Positions 45,278 through 54,835 of a DNA stretch of 64,000 nt are shown here, one piece after another. This DNA comes from Caballeronia sordidicola (GTDB lineage: Bacteria > Pseudomonadota > Gammaproteobacteria > Burkholderiales > Burkholderiaceae). The DNA is taken from assembly GCF_001544455.2 (NCBI RefSeq), contig NZ_FCOC02000003.1, positions 310,001 through 374,000 on the forward strand, written 5' to 3'. How positions within the stretch are numbered: the stretch's first letter is position 1; every line of letters begins with the position of its first letter. The notes below the pieces were generated by a model. The model was not told the origin of the DNA, ran no database searches, and saw only the letters and a list, made by a program, of their open reading frames with translations. Made by a program: the position numbers and the translations under genes.

Positions 45278-45292
45278 GCGGTCGCGCGGTTT
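45261..45292. terminator. Terminator shared by the PaoABC-like operon and the immunity-like gene
   Basis: Arms AAACCGCGCG (45261-45270) and CGCGCGGTTT (45283-45292) are perfect complements around a 12-base loop. It lies 25 bases beyond the stop of the large oxidoreductase subunit and 111 bases beyond the immunity-like stop, so it can serve both. Confidence 0.75.
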
Positions 45293-45317
45293 CATGACAT
45301 CGACACCACTACATCCA

Positions 45318-47546
45318 CTACGCCATCGTTTTCGGCATCACCTTGTCGAGCGTGATCGGCAAATCCCGCACGCGCACACCGGTCGCGTGATACACCGCGT
45401 TCGCAATCGCGCCCGCCACGCCCGTAATGCCAATCTCCCCGATTCCCCGCACACCGAGCGAATTGATATGCGGATCGGTCTGCCCAAGCACCGTAATATC
45501 GATTGCGTTGATATCGGCATTCACAGGCACGTGATATTCGGCGAGATTGGCGTTCGTGTAGCGGCCAAAACGCGGATCGAGTTCGCTTTTTTCAGTGAGC
45601 GCCGAGCCAATGCCCCACACCACGCCGCCCATCAACTGGCTATGCGCGGTTTTTTCGTTGAGCAGGCTGCCCACGTCGTACACGCTCACCACGCGCGCGA
45701 CGCGGATCGTGCCAAGGTCGGCATCGACGTGAACCTCCGCGAACACCGCGCCGAACGAGTGGAACGCGTACTCCTTTTTCTCGTCGCCGGGCTTCGCTGT
45801 GGCCGTGGCTTCTATCGGCTTGCCGCCGTTACGCGCAATCACCGCCGCCGCCGGATCGCGCTTCGACGGGTCCGCGCGGCTGATCACCCAGCCGTTGTTG
45901 ACCGTCACGTCGTCGGGCGATGCACCGGCGAGCGGCGAACCCGAATCGGCGATGGCCATTGCGATCAACTTGCCGCGAGCCTGCGACGCCGCGTCGCGCA
46001 CCGCTGGCGACACGCTTGCCGCGGATTGCGATCCGCCCGACACCGGCGCTTTCGGCAACGATGAATCCCCGAGCGCGAACGTCACCATTTCCATGGGGAA
46101 GCCGAGTGCATCGGCGGCGACCTGGGTCATCACGGTGAAGGTGCCGGTGCCGAGATCCTGCGTGCCGGACGCCACCATCGCCGTGCCGTCCGGCAAGATG
46201 CGCGCGATCGCCGATGCCTCGCTGCGATTCGCCGGATACGTCGCGGTCGCCATGCCATAGCCGATCAGCGTGTTGCCTTCGCGCATGGAACGCGGTTTAG
46301 GATCGCGCCGCGACCAGCCGAATTTTTCCGCGCCGACCCGGTAACACTCGCGCAACGACTTCTCCGACCAAGGCTTTTTCTCCTGCGGCTCCATGTCGGC
46401 GTGGTTTTTCAGACGGAAGGCGAGCGGGTCCATGTTCAACTGATATGCCATTTCGTCCATCGCGGATTCGAGCGCGAACGAGCCGCTCGTTTCGCCCGGC
46501 GCACGCATGAAGGTCGGCGTGCCGACATCGAGTTTCACCAGCTTGTGCGTGGTCGCCTGATTCGGCACGGCGTACAGCATGCGCGTGAGAATGGCCGAGC
46601 TTTCGTTCCAGTCCTCGAACGTGGATGTAGTCGATATCACGTCATGACGCATGCCCGTGAGCGTGCCGTCGTCGCGTGCGGCGACCTGGAAATGCTGCTC
46701 GGTGAAAGGACGGTTTCCCACCATGCCGAACATCTGCGGGCGTTCCAGCACGAGCCGCACAGGCCGTCCGGTCTGCTTCGCGGCCATCGCGGCGAGTACG
46801 ACATGCGACCAGACCGAGCCTTTGCAGCCGAACCCGCCGCCAACGAACGGGCAGATCACGCGCACATTATCCTCGCCGATACCCAGCGTTTTCGCCACCG
46901 CGCTGCGCGCGCCGGAGACGCCCTGGGTTGCATCGTAAAGCGTGAGATTGGGGCCGTCCCAGCGCGCCAGCGTCGCGTGCGGCTCCATTGGATTGTGGTG
47001 CTCGTTCGGCGTGGTGTAGACCACGTCGAGTCGTGTCGGACCTTGCCGGAGGCCTGCGGCAACGTCGCCGCGCTGCGTGTCGATAGGCCGTCCCATCATC
47101 TTTTCCGGCCGGTACGCGCTGCCTTTGGCACCTTCGTAGTCCGCGTTGGGTGAAGCCGCCTCATAACGGATCGATGCCTGCAACTTGCGCGCGCCATCGG
47201 TTGCGCGTTCCAGCGTGTCGGCCACGACCACCGCGACCGGCTCGTTGCTGTAGCGCACTTCATCGGTTTGCAGCAGCGACAGCCGGCGCACGGCAGGCGG
47301 CGACGCATCCGGCTTGCCGCCATTGGGCAAACGCATTGCGGTTTCGTGCGTCATCACGAGCAGCACGCCGGGCATGGACTGCACGCGCGCGGTGTCCATC
47401 GACGCCACGCGGCCGTGCGCAATCGTGCTCGTCACGAGCACCGCATGTGCGAGCTTGGCTTCGGGGTTATCGGCGGAATAGCGGGCCTGGCCCGTGACTT
47501 TCAAAAGTCCGTCGGTGCGATCGAGCGGTTGTCCGAGAACACTCAT
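45318..47546 (-). CDS. paoC: Aldehyde oxidoreductase, molybdenum-binding subunit (PaoC-like)
   Basis: This is the 742-residue large subunit of a periplasmic xanthine-oxidase-family enzyme. The N-terminal a/b hammerhead ([22 protein letters not shown]) is followed by the Mo-cofactor domain with [31 protein letters not shown] and [14 protein letters not shown]. The catalytic Glu lies near the C-terminus in [11 protein letters not shown]. coli PaoC (732 residues) binds molybdopterin cytosine dinucleotide and detoxifies aromatic aldehydes. Its ATG overlaps the previous stop by four bases. No XdhC-like chaperone (PaoD) is seen in the window. Confidence 0.94.
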   Translation of the reverse strand: MSVLGQPLDRTDGLLKVTGQARYSADNPEAKLAHAVLVTSTIAHGRVASMDTARVQSMPGVLLVMTHETAMRLPNGGKPDASPPAVRRLSLLQTDEVRYSNEPVAVVVADTLERATDGARKLQASIRYEAASPNADYEGAKGSAYRPEKMMGRPIDTQRGDVAAGLRQGPTRLDVVYTTPNEHHNPMEPHATLARWDGPNLTLYDATQGVSGARSAVAKTLGIGEDNVRVICPFVGGGFGCKGSVWSHVVLAAMAAKQTGRPVRLVLERPQMFGMVGNRPFTEQHFQVAARDDGTLTGMRHDVISTTSTFEDWNESSAILTRMLYAVPNQATTHKLVKLDVGTPTFMRAPGETSGSFALESAMDEMAYQLNMDPLAFRLKNHADMEPQEKKPWSEKSLRECYRVGAEKFGWSRRDPKPRSMREGNTLIGYGMATATYPANRSEASAIARILPDGTAMVASGTQDLGTGTFTVMTQVAADALGFPMEMVTFALGDSSLPKAPVSGGSQSAASVSPAVRDAASQARGKLIAMAIADSGSPLAGASPDDVTVNNGWVISRADPSKRDPAAAVIARNGGKPIEATATAKPGDEKKEYAFHSFGAVFAEVHVDADLGTIRVARVVSVYDVGSLLNEKTAHSQLMGGVVWGIGSALTEKSELDPRFGRYTNANLAEYHVPVNADINAIDITVLGQTDPHINSLGVRGIGEIGITGVAGAIANAVYHATGVRVRDLPITLDKVMPKTMA

Positions 47547-48532
47547 GCCACACCTCCAGCGGTTGAAACGGCTCGGACGATCGCGCGCTGAGCCAGTTCT
47601 ATCTTGAAGCGGTTCTCGCGATAACCCTTCGCATCGCGCACGGCGAGCGCGGCGGCGCGTTGCAACGTATCGTGCGAAAGAGGGTTGCCGACGAGCATCT
47701 GCTCAGTTGCCGTCGCGCGCCACGGTTTGTGCGCGACCCCGCCCAGCGCGACGCGCGCCGTCTTCACGGTGTCGCCGTCCATCTGCAATGCCGCCGCGAC
47801 CGAGACGAGCGCGAACGCGTAGCTCGCGCGATCGCGCACCTTCAGGTAATGCGAGTGATCGGCGAACAAGGGCGGCGGCAGATCCACCGATGTAATCAGT
47901 TCGCCACTCTTGAGCGTGGTATCGACTTCGGGATGATCTCCCGGCAGCCGATGAAACTCCGCAAACGGAATCGCGCGCTCGCCTTGCGGACCGTTCACGC
48001 GCACGACGGCATCGAGCGCGGCGAGGGCCACGCTCATGTCGGAGGGATTCGTCGCGATGCATTGTTCGCTCGCGCCGAGGATCGCGTGGATGCGGTTGTT
48101 GCCTTCCAGCGCCGCGCAGCCGCTGCCTGGCGCGCGCTTGTTGCACTGGCTGAAGCCCGTGTCATAGAAGTAATAGCAGCGCGTGCGTTGCATCAGGTTG
48201 CCGCCGACGGTCGCCATATTGCGCAATTGCGCCGATGCACCCGCGAGAAACGCCTGCGATAAAAGCGGATATCGCCCGCGAATCCATGCGTGGTTCGCGG
48301 CGTCGCTGTTGCGAACGAGCGCGCCGATTCGCAGCCCGCCATCGGGTAATGGCGTCACGCTGCCGAGGCTGTTGATATGCGTGATATCGACGAGTTTCAG
48401 CGGTCTTGCAACGCCTCCTTTCATGAGGTCCAGCAGGTTCGTCCCACCGCCGATAAAAGCCGCGCCGGGTTGTTGTGCAGCCTTGATTGCCGCGCTGACA
48501 TCGGTTGCGCGTTCGTAGGAAATGGCATCCAT
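47543..48532 (-). CDS. paoB: Aldehyde oxidoreductase, FAD-binding subunit (PaoB-like)
   Basis: This 329-residue protein has FAD-binding segments [13 protein letters not shown] and [15 protein letters not shown] of the CO-dehydrogenase/xanthine-dehydrogenase flavoprotein family. It also has four cysteines in [24 protein letters not shown] and [12 protein letters not shown], the extra 4Fe-4S cluster known from E. coli PaoB and absent from most relatives. Electrons pass from Mo through the small subunit to this FAD. It follows the small subunit after nine bases and overlaps the large subunit by four, so the three genes are one transcript. Confidence 0.94.
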   Translation of the reverse strand: MDAISYERATDVSAAIKAAQQPGAAFIGGGTNLLDLMKGGVARPLKLVDITHINSLGSVTPLPDGGLRIGALVRNSDAANHAWIRGRYPLLSQAFLAGASAQLRNMATVGGNLMQRTRCYYFYDTGFSQCNKRAPGSGCAALEGNNRIHAILGASEQCIATNPSDMSVALAALDAVVRVNGPQGERAIPFAEFHRLPGDHPEVDTTLKSGELITSVDLPPPLFADHSHYLKVRDRASYAFALVSVAAALQMDGDTVKTARVALGGVAHKPWRATATEQMLVGNPLSHDTLQRAAALAVRDAKGYRENRFKIELAQRAIVRAVSTAGGVA

Positions 48533-48541
48533 GTCGCGCTC

Positions 48542-49237
48542 CTAGGCCTTGGTGATCGAGATGGCTTTCACCGCCGAAACAATGTTCGGATACGCGCCAC
48601 ATCGACAGATGTTGCCGCTCATGCGTTCGCGGATTTCGTCGTCGGAGAGTTGTGGCGGACGGAAGCGGACATCGGCGGTGACGGCGCTGGCGTCGCCGGC
48701 ACGGAATTCATCGAGCAGGGCCGTGGCCGAACACAGTTGGCCCGGCGTACAGAAGCCGCACTGAAACGCATCGTGCTCGATGAAAGCGGCCTGTATGGGG
48801 CTTAGCTTTTGCGCGGCGGCGAGCCCTTCAACGGTCGTGATCGACTCGCCTTCATGCATGACGGCGAGCGTCAGGCATGAATTGATGCGGCGGCCGTTCG
48901 CGATCACCGTGCAGGCGCCGCATTGTCCGCGGTCGCAACCTTTCTTGGTTCCGGTGAGGCTTGCATATTCGCGCAAGGCGTCGAGCAAGGTGGTGCGCGC
49001 TTCGAGTTGCATTTCGTAAGGATGACCGTTGATGGTCAGCTTCACGGGCATGAGCGACGCGGCGGTGCCGGTATTGGTCGATACCGTGGATGCGTCGGCC
49101 ATGGCCGGCTGTTGCTGTGCATGAGCCAAAGGCGCTGCCGATACCGCGGCGGCTGCGGCGGCGGATTGCAGGAAGCGGCGTCGGGAGGGTTTGACTATGT
49201 CGTGAGAGGCGGTGGTGCTGTCGGTCGTGTGGGGCAT
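48542..49237 (-). CDS. paoA: Aldehyde oxidoreductase, 2Fe-2S subunit with Tat signal (PaoA-like)
   Basis: This 231-residue small subunit has a twin-arginine signal PSRRRFLQSAAAAAAVSAAPLAHA, which carries the folded trimer to the periplasm. Two 2Fe-2S sets are visible: GCDRGQCGACTVIANGRRINSC in the plant-ferredoxin fold and CGFCTPGQ...GNICRCGAYPNI in the helical domain. The start at 49237 is preferred to far-upstream codons because it leaves a normal Tat signal, though the nearest AGGAG is 13 bases away. It is the first gene of the operon. Confidence 0.94.
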   Translation of the reverse strand: MPHTTDSTTASHDIVKPSRRRFLQSAAAAAAVSAAPLAHAQQQPAMADASTVSTNTGTAASLMPVKLTINGHPYEMQLEARTTLLDALREYASLTGTKKGCDRGQCGACTVIANGRRINSCLTLAVMHEGESITTVEGLAAAQKLSPIQAAFIEHDAFQCGFCTPGQLCSATALLDEFRAGDASAVTADVRFRPPQLSDDEIRERMSGNICRCGAYPNIVSAVKAISITKA

Positions 49238-49559
49238 GGCGATGTGAAAGCTCCTCGCTGAGTCGGTCGGCGTTGGCTCGACGCACTCAATGTCGCTATG
49301 CGTCTGGCTAACAGCGGTGCTGTTCATTCGCTTGGTCGTGCTGCGAGCGCAGTGGCGAACCAAAAGGCGAATGGAACAACGGCAGTGAGCAAATCCAGTG
49401 CCATACATGCATGCCGCGTTTTGACGTGCCGCGGCCGAACGATTGCAGGTAAGGGCTACATTCAGCGGTAAAACGCGCAGAGGTAAACGCAACCGCCGCC
49501 CAAAGGCGGCAGTGCATCAATCATCAATCGAACTGAGGATCAAAAAACCGGAAGCCAGC
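49238..49559. other. Upstream region of the PaoABC-like operon
   Basis: These 322 bases, not coding, hold the operon's promoter and the end of the binding-protein gene. A short hairpin GCCGCC-CAAA-GGCGGC lies at 49495-49510. No regulator gene adjoins, unlike in several related operons. Confidence 0.5.
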
Positions 49560-50360
49560 TTACAGATCGCTGGGGTACGGTGCCTTCAGCCACTTTGTCG
49601 AAAGCTTGTTCAGCGTGCCGTCGTTTTTCGCCTTCAACACTGCCGCGTCGACTTCCTTGAGCAAGCGTGTCTCGCCCTTGTTGACCGCGACATGATCGGG
49701 TGAACTGAAAAGCTGGAACTTCTGTTCGGGCGCAATCGGCGGATTCCGCGCGATGATCGTCGCGCCTACGTCGTTTCCCACCACCATCAGTTGAACCTGC
49801 CCCGACAGAAACGCCGAGATCGCGCCGTTGGGGTCATCGAAACGCTTGATGGTCGCATCCGGCGGCGCGACCTTCGTCACGCTCAAATCTTCCAGCGTGC
49901 CGCGCGCCACGGAAATCGTCTTGCCGGCCAGGTCCTTCTCGTTTTTCACGGCGAGCGTCTTCGGCCCGAATACAGCCAGGTAATACGGCGCATACGGCCG
50001 GGAAAAATCGAGCACCTTGTCGCGCTCGGGCGTCTGGCCCACGCTCAGCAATACATCGGCTTTACCCGTGGCGAGGTACGCCATCCGGTTTTCGCCCGTG
50101 ATCGGAACCAGCTCGACCTTGACTTTCATTGCCTTCGCCAGGTAATCGGCCATTTCGATGTCATACCCCTGCGGCTTCATATCCGGACCGATAGAACCAA
50201 ACGGAGGGTAATCCATGAACACGCCGACCCGGACGACGCCGTTTTTCTGCACGGTATCGAGCGCATCCGCGTGGGCGAGCGACGCCGCGCCCGCAAGCGG
50301 CACGGCGAAAGCCGCGGCCACAAAAATGCGCCGGGCAAGGCGTGAGAGGCAAAGGGTCAT
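49560..50360 (-). CDS. Periplasmic amino-acid-type binding protein (SBP_bac_3)
   Basis: This 266-residue protein is started at 50360 to give the signal peptide ...LARRIFVAAAFAVPLAGAASLAHA. The mature region has VRVGVFMDYPPFGSIGPDM, GYDIEMADYLAKAMKVKV, VLLSVGQTPERDKVLDFSRP and ISVARGTLEDLSV, the pattern of polar amino-acid receptors. It is unlike the first binding protein in this window in its specificity residues. As there, no permease or ATPase is adjacent. The ligand is not predictable. Confidence 0.9.
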   Translation of the reverse strand: MTLCLSRLARRIFVAAAFAVPLAGAASLAHADALDTVQKNGVVRVGVFMDYPPFGSIGPDMKPQGYDIEMADYLAKAMKVKVELVPITGENRMAYLATGKADVLLSVGQTPERDKVLDFSRPYAPYYLAVFGPKTLAVKNEKDLAGKTISVARGTLEDLSVTKVAPPDATIKRFDDPNGAISAFLSGQVQLMVVGNDVGATIIARNPPIAPEQKFQLFSSPDHVAVNKGETRLLKEVDAAVLKAKNDGTLNKLSTKWLKAPYPSDL

Positions 50361-50510
50361 GGTGGTGGCCTTGAGCAATGGCGAAAGTCGGAGAGATTGC
50401 GGCTTGAACGACCGCGTGTGAATGGACTGTAGGGAGGCCAAAATCCCGTAACAATCGAAATCTGCTCATGCCAGCCATGACGGCTAGACATGGCTCGCGC
50501 GCTATTTGCT

Positions 50511-51059
50511 CTATTTGATGAGCGCGAGTACTTCCTTGAACCGCGCGTTCTCGCAACTTTCCACCCAGCCGAAAATCGCCGTTTCGGTTGTGGTGGGAAG
50601 CGCGCCGTCGCGCTGCGCGCGTGCCAGCGCGATTGCCTTATCCTCCGGCACGCGTGAACCGGTGGCATCGGCGATGAGTTCCACGGCGTAACCCAGCCTG
50701 AGCAAACCGCGTATGGTCAGCAGAACGCAGACATGCGTCTCGCAACCCGCCACGAACAGCACCGTGTTCTTCGGCGGCAGCGCTGCAATGAAGTCCGGGC
50801 AGAGCGTGGCGTCGAATGTGTGCTTCTCAATGACCCGATAATGCTCGCGAATCGAACCATGGGGCAAACCGCGGGTCAGCCCGTCCACGCTCGCGCCAAG
50901 TCTTTTCGCATTTTGCTCCGTGACGAGCACAGGGATGCCGAGCAGATCCGCCGCCGAGATCAGCGCGGCGCACCGTTTGAGCACGCGCCCGGCGTTGTCG
51001 ATATGCGGCATCAGCTTCGCCTGCATATCGACCACGATCAACATCCGGTCAGGCTTCAC
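50511..51059 (-). CDS. Isochorismatase-family cysteine hydrolase
   Basis: This 182-residue protein shows LIVVDMQAKLMPHIDN with the catalytic Asp, the Lys in VIEKHTFDATLCPDF, and the cis-peptide and catalytic Cys in VLFVAGCETHVCVLLTIRGLL. The hydrolases of this family cleave amides such as nicotinamide or N-carbamoyl compounds. The closest feel is the YcaC-like group, whose substrates are unknown. Its start overlaps the upstream gene by 11 bases, so the two are translated together. Confidence 0.9.
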   Translation of the reverse strand: MKPDRMLIVVDMQAKLMPHIDNAGRVLKRCAALISAADLLGIPVLVTEQNAKRLGASVDGLTRGLPHGSIREHYRVIEKHTFDATLCPDFIAALPPKNTVLFVAGCETHVCVLLTIRGLLRLGYAVELIADATGSRVPEDKAIALARAQRDGALPTTTETAIFGWVESCENARFKEVLALIK

Positions 51060-52371
51060 TTTCCATGATCCGGTCGATCAGCCGCGCGTTTTCTCCCGCC
51101 GATCCAATTCCGGCATGCTTTGCCATCGGAATGAAGAAATGCGTCTTCACATTCGGCAGGCTGGCGCGTTCGAGCCACTCCGACAGATGTTGCGTGAGAC
51201 GTTGCGCGGGGACATCGAGTTCGCGGCGCAGCGCGGGCGGCAACTGCTCCAAGTATCGCGCTTCCGTCTGATACGGCTCGGGCGCGACGCACAACGCATC
51301 GGGGCGGCCGTCCGGGTCCGCGGGCAGGCGCTCGAGCGCCTCGCGCAGGAGCGCAACGCCCAGACCTTCGCCGCGCCAGGGTTTGCGCACTTCCCACGTG
51401 CTGATAAACACCACCCGGTGCGTGTTGAACACCGAACACAGGCGTTCCGGCCCGAGCGCCTCGGTCGCGGCGAGCGCCAGCGACAGCATTTCGCCGGAGT
51501 AGGTGTCCAGCACATAAACCAGGTCGGCGCTGCTCTGGATGGGCGGCACTTTCACGAGCTTCAACTCGACGGCGGCCGCGACAATATCTGTCCCGGCTTC
51601 ATGAAAGACGGCGAATGCGGTGCCGAGGCGTTCGTCGTCCACTTGCGGGTATTCATGGCGGTACGTCATGGTCAGCAGGAACGGGCCGATCTGTTCGCGG
51701 TAGGCGAGCGGCTTGTCGACGTCGTAGTCGCTTGTGCCTTCCAGCCCGTACGGGTCGTAATCCCTCGGCGTCGCTTCTCCCGGTGAATGCCGCACAGCGG
51801 CCACGGCAGCGGCCGGGCGGCGCGATTTCGGCACGAGATCTTCCGGCAAGCCTTCCCAGCTGAGCCGGAGAAATTCACGCCCGCCGCGATAATGCGTTTC
51901 AAACAGCGACGCTACCGGCGCGGCGGAAAAAGGCGCAAGGATACGTTCGGCGGATTCCATCGCGCGATCCATGAGCTGATCGGCTTCGGCGGGATCGGGC
52001 ACGTGGCGGGTGGTGTCATCGGCCGTTCCGCCTTCTGCAACGTGTTGCGCGCGCGCAAGTTCGAGCCATTCGTCGGCGGCGCGTTCGGCGAGAAAACCCG
52101 CGGCGATCTGAGCGCCGGACAGTATGATCGACTTGCCTGTTTCTCCCAGCGGGAACACGTACTCGTCGGACATCACATCCTCGACGCTCACGCTTTTGTA
52201 ATCCGTACGAGGCGATGGCGCGTTCGCGGCGGCGTCGTACCGTTCATGCGAGAGCACGTGGGCGGCGAGATCCGCCGCGCCTGGTGTTGCGTTCGGACCA
52301 GTCGCCGTTGCGAATGCCGAGGCGCCGGTGGGGAGCAGAGCCAGCAGGGATACGTGCTTCATGAACGCCAT
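51049..52371 (-). CDS. Unknown protein with a GNAT-like C-terminal domain
   Basis: This protein has about 440 residues, with candidate starts at 52371 or 52362. The latter has GGAG nine bases before it. Residues 1-25 could be a weak signal or simply a hydrophobic helix (HVSLLALLPTGASAFATA). The middle is helical and unrecognised. At about residues 300-345 the segment VVFISTWEVRKPWRGEGLGVALLREALERL has the RxxGxG acetyl-CoA motif of GNAT acyltransferases. The 11-base overlap with the isochorismatase-type gene implies joint work on one substrate. Confidence 0.65.
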   Translation of the reverse strand: MAFMKHVSLLALLPTGASAFATATGPNATPGAADLAAHVLSHERYDAAANAPSPRTDYKSVSVEDVMSDEYVFPLGETGKSIILSGAQIAAGFLAERAADEWLELARAQHVAEGGTADDTTRHVPDPAEADQLMDRAMESAERILAPFSAAPVASLFETHYRGGREFLRLSWEGLPEDLVPKSRRPAAAVAAVRHSPGEATPRDYDPYGLEGTSDYDVDKPLAYREQIGPFLLTMTYRHEYPQVDDERLGTAFAVFHEAGTDIVAAAVELKLVKVPPIQSSADLVYVLDTYSGEMLSLALAATEALGPERLCSVFNTHRVVFISTWEVRKPWRGEGLGVALLREALERLPADPDGRPDALCVAPEPYQTEARYLEQLPPALRRELDVPAQRLTQHLSEWLERASLPNVKTHFFIPMAKHAGIGSAGENARLIDRIMESEA

Positions 52372-52523
52372 CTCCGTCTCTTTGGGGGTGTCATCGTAGC
52401 AAACCCGCGGCTTTTTGCAGCGCCCGCGTGCGCTTCGGCGCAAGAGTTGCTACCAGTCGCATATTGGTACTACCGTTGCCGTTGCCTGGATCATGTACCG
52501 ATACCAGTTTACAGGGAGCCGCG

Positions 52524-53009
52524 ATGAACCATTCCACAAGTCACTCCAGTCACGCTAATCACTCTAGTCAGGAACCGGTCGACGGGGAAGCCGGATCGGG
52601 CGAACACCGCGAATATCGCGAGACCACGCACGAAGGAGGTTGCGCATGCGGCGCCTGGCGGTTCGTGGTGTCGTCCGATCCGGATCGCGTCGGACTGTGC
52701 CACTGCATGACTTGCCGCAAGGTGCATGGCTCGGCGTTCGGCGCGTATGCCGTGTATCTTGCCGAACAGGTCACCATGTCGGGCGCCACCAAAGCCTGGC
52801 AAAGTTCCGCCGATGCGCGCCGGCATTTCTGCGCGGTGTGCGGGTCGGTGGCGTACATGGCGTATGTGAACACTGACGAAATCGACCTTCCAATTGGCGC
52901 GTTCGATGAAACTGGCTTTCTCGAACCGACTTACGAGTTGTGGTGTATCCGCCGTGAACCGTGGTTGTCCGCCGGCGGCCGCCGGGAATATCCTGAAGAC
53001 CGGCCCTGA
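52524..53009 (+). CDS. GFA-family (glutathione-dependent formaldehyde-activating-like) protein
   Basis: This 161-residue zinc protein shows GGCACGAWRF (CxC), LCHCMTCRKVHGSAFGAY (CxxC and partner) and HFCAVCGSVAYM, the Gfa/CENP-V fold with two zinc sites. Family members were first described as S-hydroxymethylglutathione synthases, but that activity is disputed and most have no proven reaction. A His/Ser/Asn-rich leader (HSTSHSSHANHSSQE) precedes the domain and is unusual. AGGGAG precedes the ATG at 52524. It lies 170 bases before the S53 peptidase gene. Confidence 0.88.
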   Translation: MNHSTSHSSHANHSSQEPVDGEAGSGEHREYRETTHEGGCACGAWRFVVSSDPDRVGLCHCMTCRKVHGSAFGAYAVYLAEQVTMSGATKAWQSSADARRHFCAVCGSVAYMAYVNTDEIDLPIGAFDETGFLEPTYELWCIRREPWLSAGGRREYPEDRP

Positions 53010-53179
53010 ATCCGCTTTTTGCGTCCGGTTTTGCTTTCGTTGGCAATCGTTTGCCGGTTCCGGAACTGCGTTCATCGCGGTATGTCGGAAGAACGTTGTC
53101 CGACGGAAAGCCCTGTCGGTCATCTCGAACGCCCAATCCACGCGACACGAATTTCGTACCAGCAAGGAGTCCGAGCACC

Positions 53180-54751
53180 ATGACCGTTACAAAACACCCG
53201 ATCCCAGGCAGCGACAAATCGCAACCCGAAGGCGCGCGTTGCGTCGGCGCGTGCAATCCGGATGAAAAAATCGAAGTGGTGGTGATGCTTCGCCGGCAAA
53301 ACGAAGGCGAATTCAAGCAGCTGATGCAAAAGATCAACGAAGGCGCCGCCGACGTAACGCCGGTTTCCCGCGATGAATTCGGCAAGCGCTTTGGCGCATC
53401 GCAAGCGGATGTGGCCAAGATAGAAGCGTTTGCAAAGGCGCAGGGACTGGATGTGGTCCGTGCGGATGCTGGCTCGCGCAGCGTGGTGCTGTCCGGCACG
53501 ATCGCACAATTCAGCGCCGCGTTCGACGTCAAGCTCGAACGTTTCGAACACCACGCAATTGGTGAATATCGCGGGCGTTCGGGACCGGTGAACGTGCCAT
53601 CGGACATGAAGGACGCCGTAACCGCCGTGCTCGGTCTGGACAGCCGGCCGCAAGCGCGTCCGCATTTTCGTTTCCGGCCGCCATTCCAGCCTGCGCGCGG
53701 TCAGGCGAGCACTTCGTACACGCCGCTCGATCTCGCGCGCCTCTACAATTTTCCCGATGGCGACGGCAGCGGGCAATGCGTTGGCATCATCGAATTGGGC
53801 GGCGGGTATAAGCAAAGCGATCTCAGCGCGTATTTCTCGAAGCTCGGCGTGGGCAAGCCGGATGTGATATCCGTTGGTGTCGATCAGGCCAACAATGCGC
53901 CCACGGGAAATCCGAACGGGCCGGACGGCGAAGTAACGCTGGATATCGAAATTGTCGGCGCCATCGTGCCGGGCGCGCGCATCGCGGTGTATTTCACGAC
54001 CAATAGCGACGCGGGTTTTGTCGATGCCGTGAACCGCGCGATCCACGACGACGCCAACAAGCCCTCCGTCATCTCCATCAGTTGGGGCGGCCCGGAATCG
54101 AACTGGACGGCGCAGTCGCAAAATGCGTTCAACGACGTGCTGCAATCCGCTGCGGCCATGGGCGTGACGATTTGCGTGGCGTCCGGCGACAGTGGTTCCA
54201 GCGACGGCGTGGGCGACGGCCACGATCACGTCGATTTCCCGGCATCGAGCCCGTACGTGCTTGCTTGCGGCGGGACGAACCTGAGCGCATCGGCGAAAGG
54301 CATTACGAGCGAAGTGGTATGGAACGACGGCGATCAGGGCGGCGCGGGCGGTGGCGGCGTCAGCGCGGTTTTCGCATTGCCTGTCTGGCAGAACGGCCTG
54401 AACACGACGCGCGCCGAAGGTGCGAAGGCAGCGCTCAAAAAACGCGGCGTGCCGGATGTGGCCGGGGACGCGTCGCCGCTAAGCGGCTACGACGTGCTGA
54501 TCGGCGGCACGGAGACGGTCGTGGGCGGCACGAGCGCGGTCGCGCCGCTATGGGCGGCGCTGATTGCGCGGATCAATGCAACGGCGGGCAAGGCCGCTGG
54601 ATTCATCAATCCGAAGCTGTATCGCGCGAAAACGGCGGGGCACGATATTACTCAGGGCAACAACGGCAGTTTCGAGGCATCGGCGGGATGGGACGCGTGC
54701 ACGGGTCTCGGCAGTCCCGATGGCGCAAAAGTCGCGGCGGCGCTTAAATAA
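53180..54751 (+). CDS. S53-family serine-carboxyl peptidase (sedolisin/kumamolisin)
   Basis: This encodes 523 residues. Residues ~30-155 are the pro-kumamolisin activation domain (ADVTPVSRDEFGKRFGAS...). The catalytic domain follows, with Glu251 and Asp255 in GEVTLDIE, the oxyanion Asp in ASGDSGSSDG, and Ser452 in GGTSAVAPLWAALIARIN. The C-terminal GWDACTGLGSP belongs to the calcium site. Such enzymes are endopeptidases active at acid pH. No signal peptide is found at the chosen start (AAGGAG 11 bases before), so secretion would need a non-classical route. It is followed at 84 bases by another acid-type peptidase. Confidence 0.94.
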   Translation: MTVTKHPIPGSDKSQPEGARCVGACNPDEKIEVVVMLRRQNEGEFKQLMQKINEGAADVTPVSRDEFGKRFGASQADVAKIEAFAKAQGLDVVRADAGSRSVVLSGTIAQFSAAFDVKLERFEHHAIGEYRGRSGPVNVPSDMKDAVTAVLGLDSRPQARPHFRFRPPFQPARGQASTSYTPLDLARLYNFPDGDGSGQCVGIIELGGGYKQSDLSAYFSKLGVGKPDVISVGVDQANNAPTGNPNGPDGEVTLDIEIVGAIVPGARIAVYFTTNSDAGFVDAVNRAIHDDANKPSVISISWGGPESNWTAQSQNAFNDVLQSAAAMGVTICVASGDSGSSDGVGDGHDHVDFPASSPYVLACGGTNLSASAKGITSEVVWNDGDQGGAGGGGVSAVFALPVWQNGLNTTRAEGAKAALKKRGVPDVAGDASPLSGYDVLIGGTETVVGGTSAVAPLWAALIARINATAGKAAGFINPKLYRAKTAGHDITQGNNGSFEASAGWDACTGLGSPDGAKVAAALK

Positions 54752-54835
54752 GCGCTGCGCCGGAAGGCATGGAAGACATGAAAGACCAAGGAAGATTCGC
54801 GCAAGAACTCCAACAACAACGGCAAAGGAGCAATC

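Noticed and set aside
53120-54229. 369-codon minus-strand frame
   Set aside because: It is antisense to the S53 peptidase, whose catalytic motifs are intact. The antisense product has no domain pattern.
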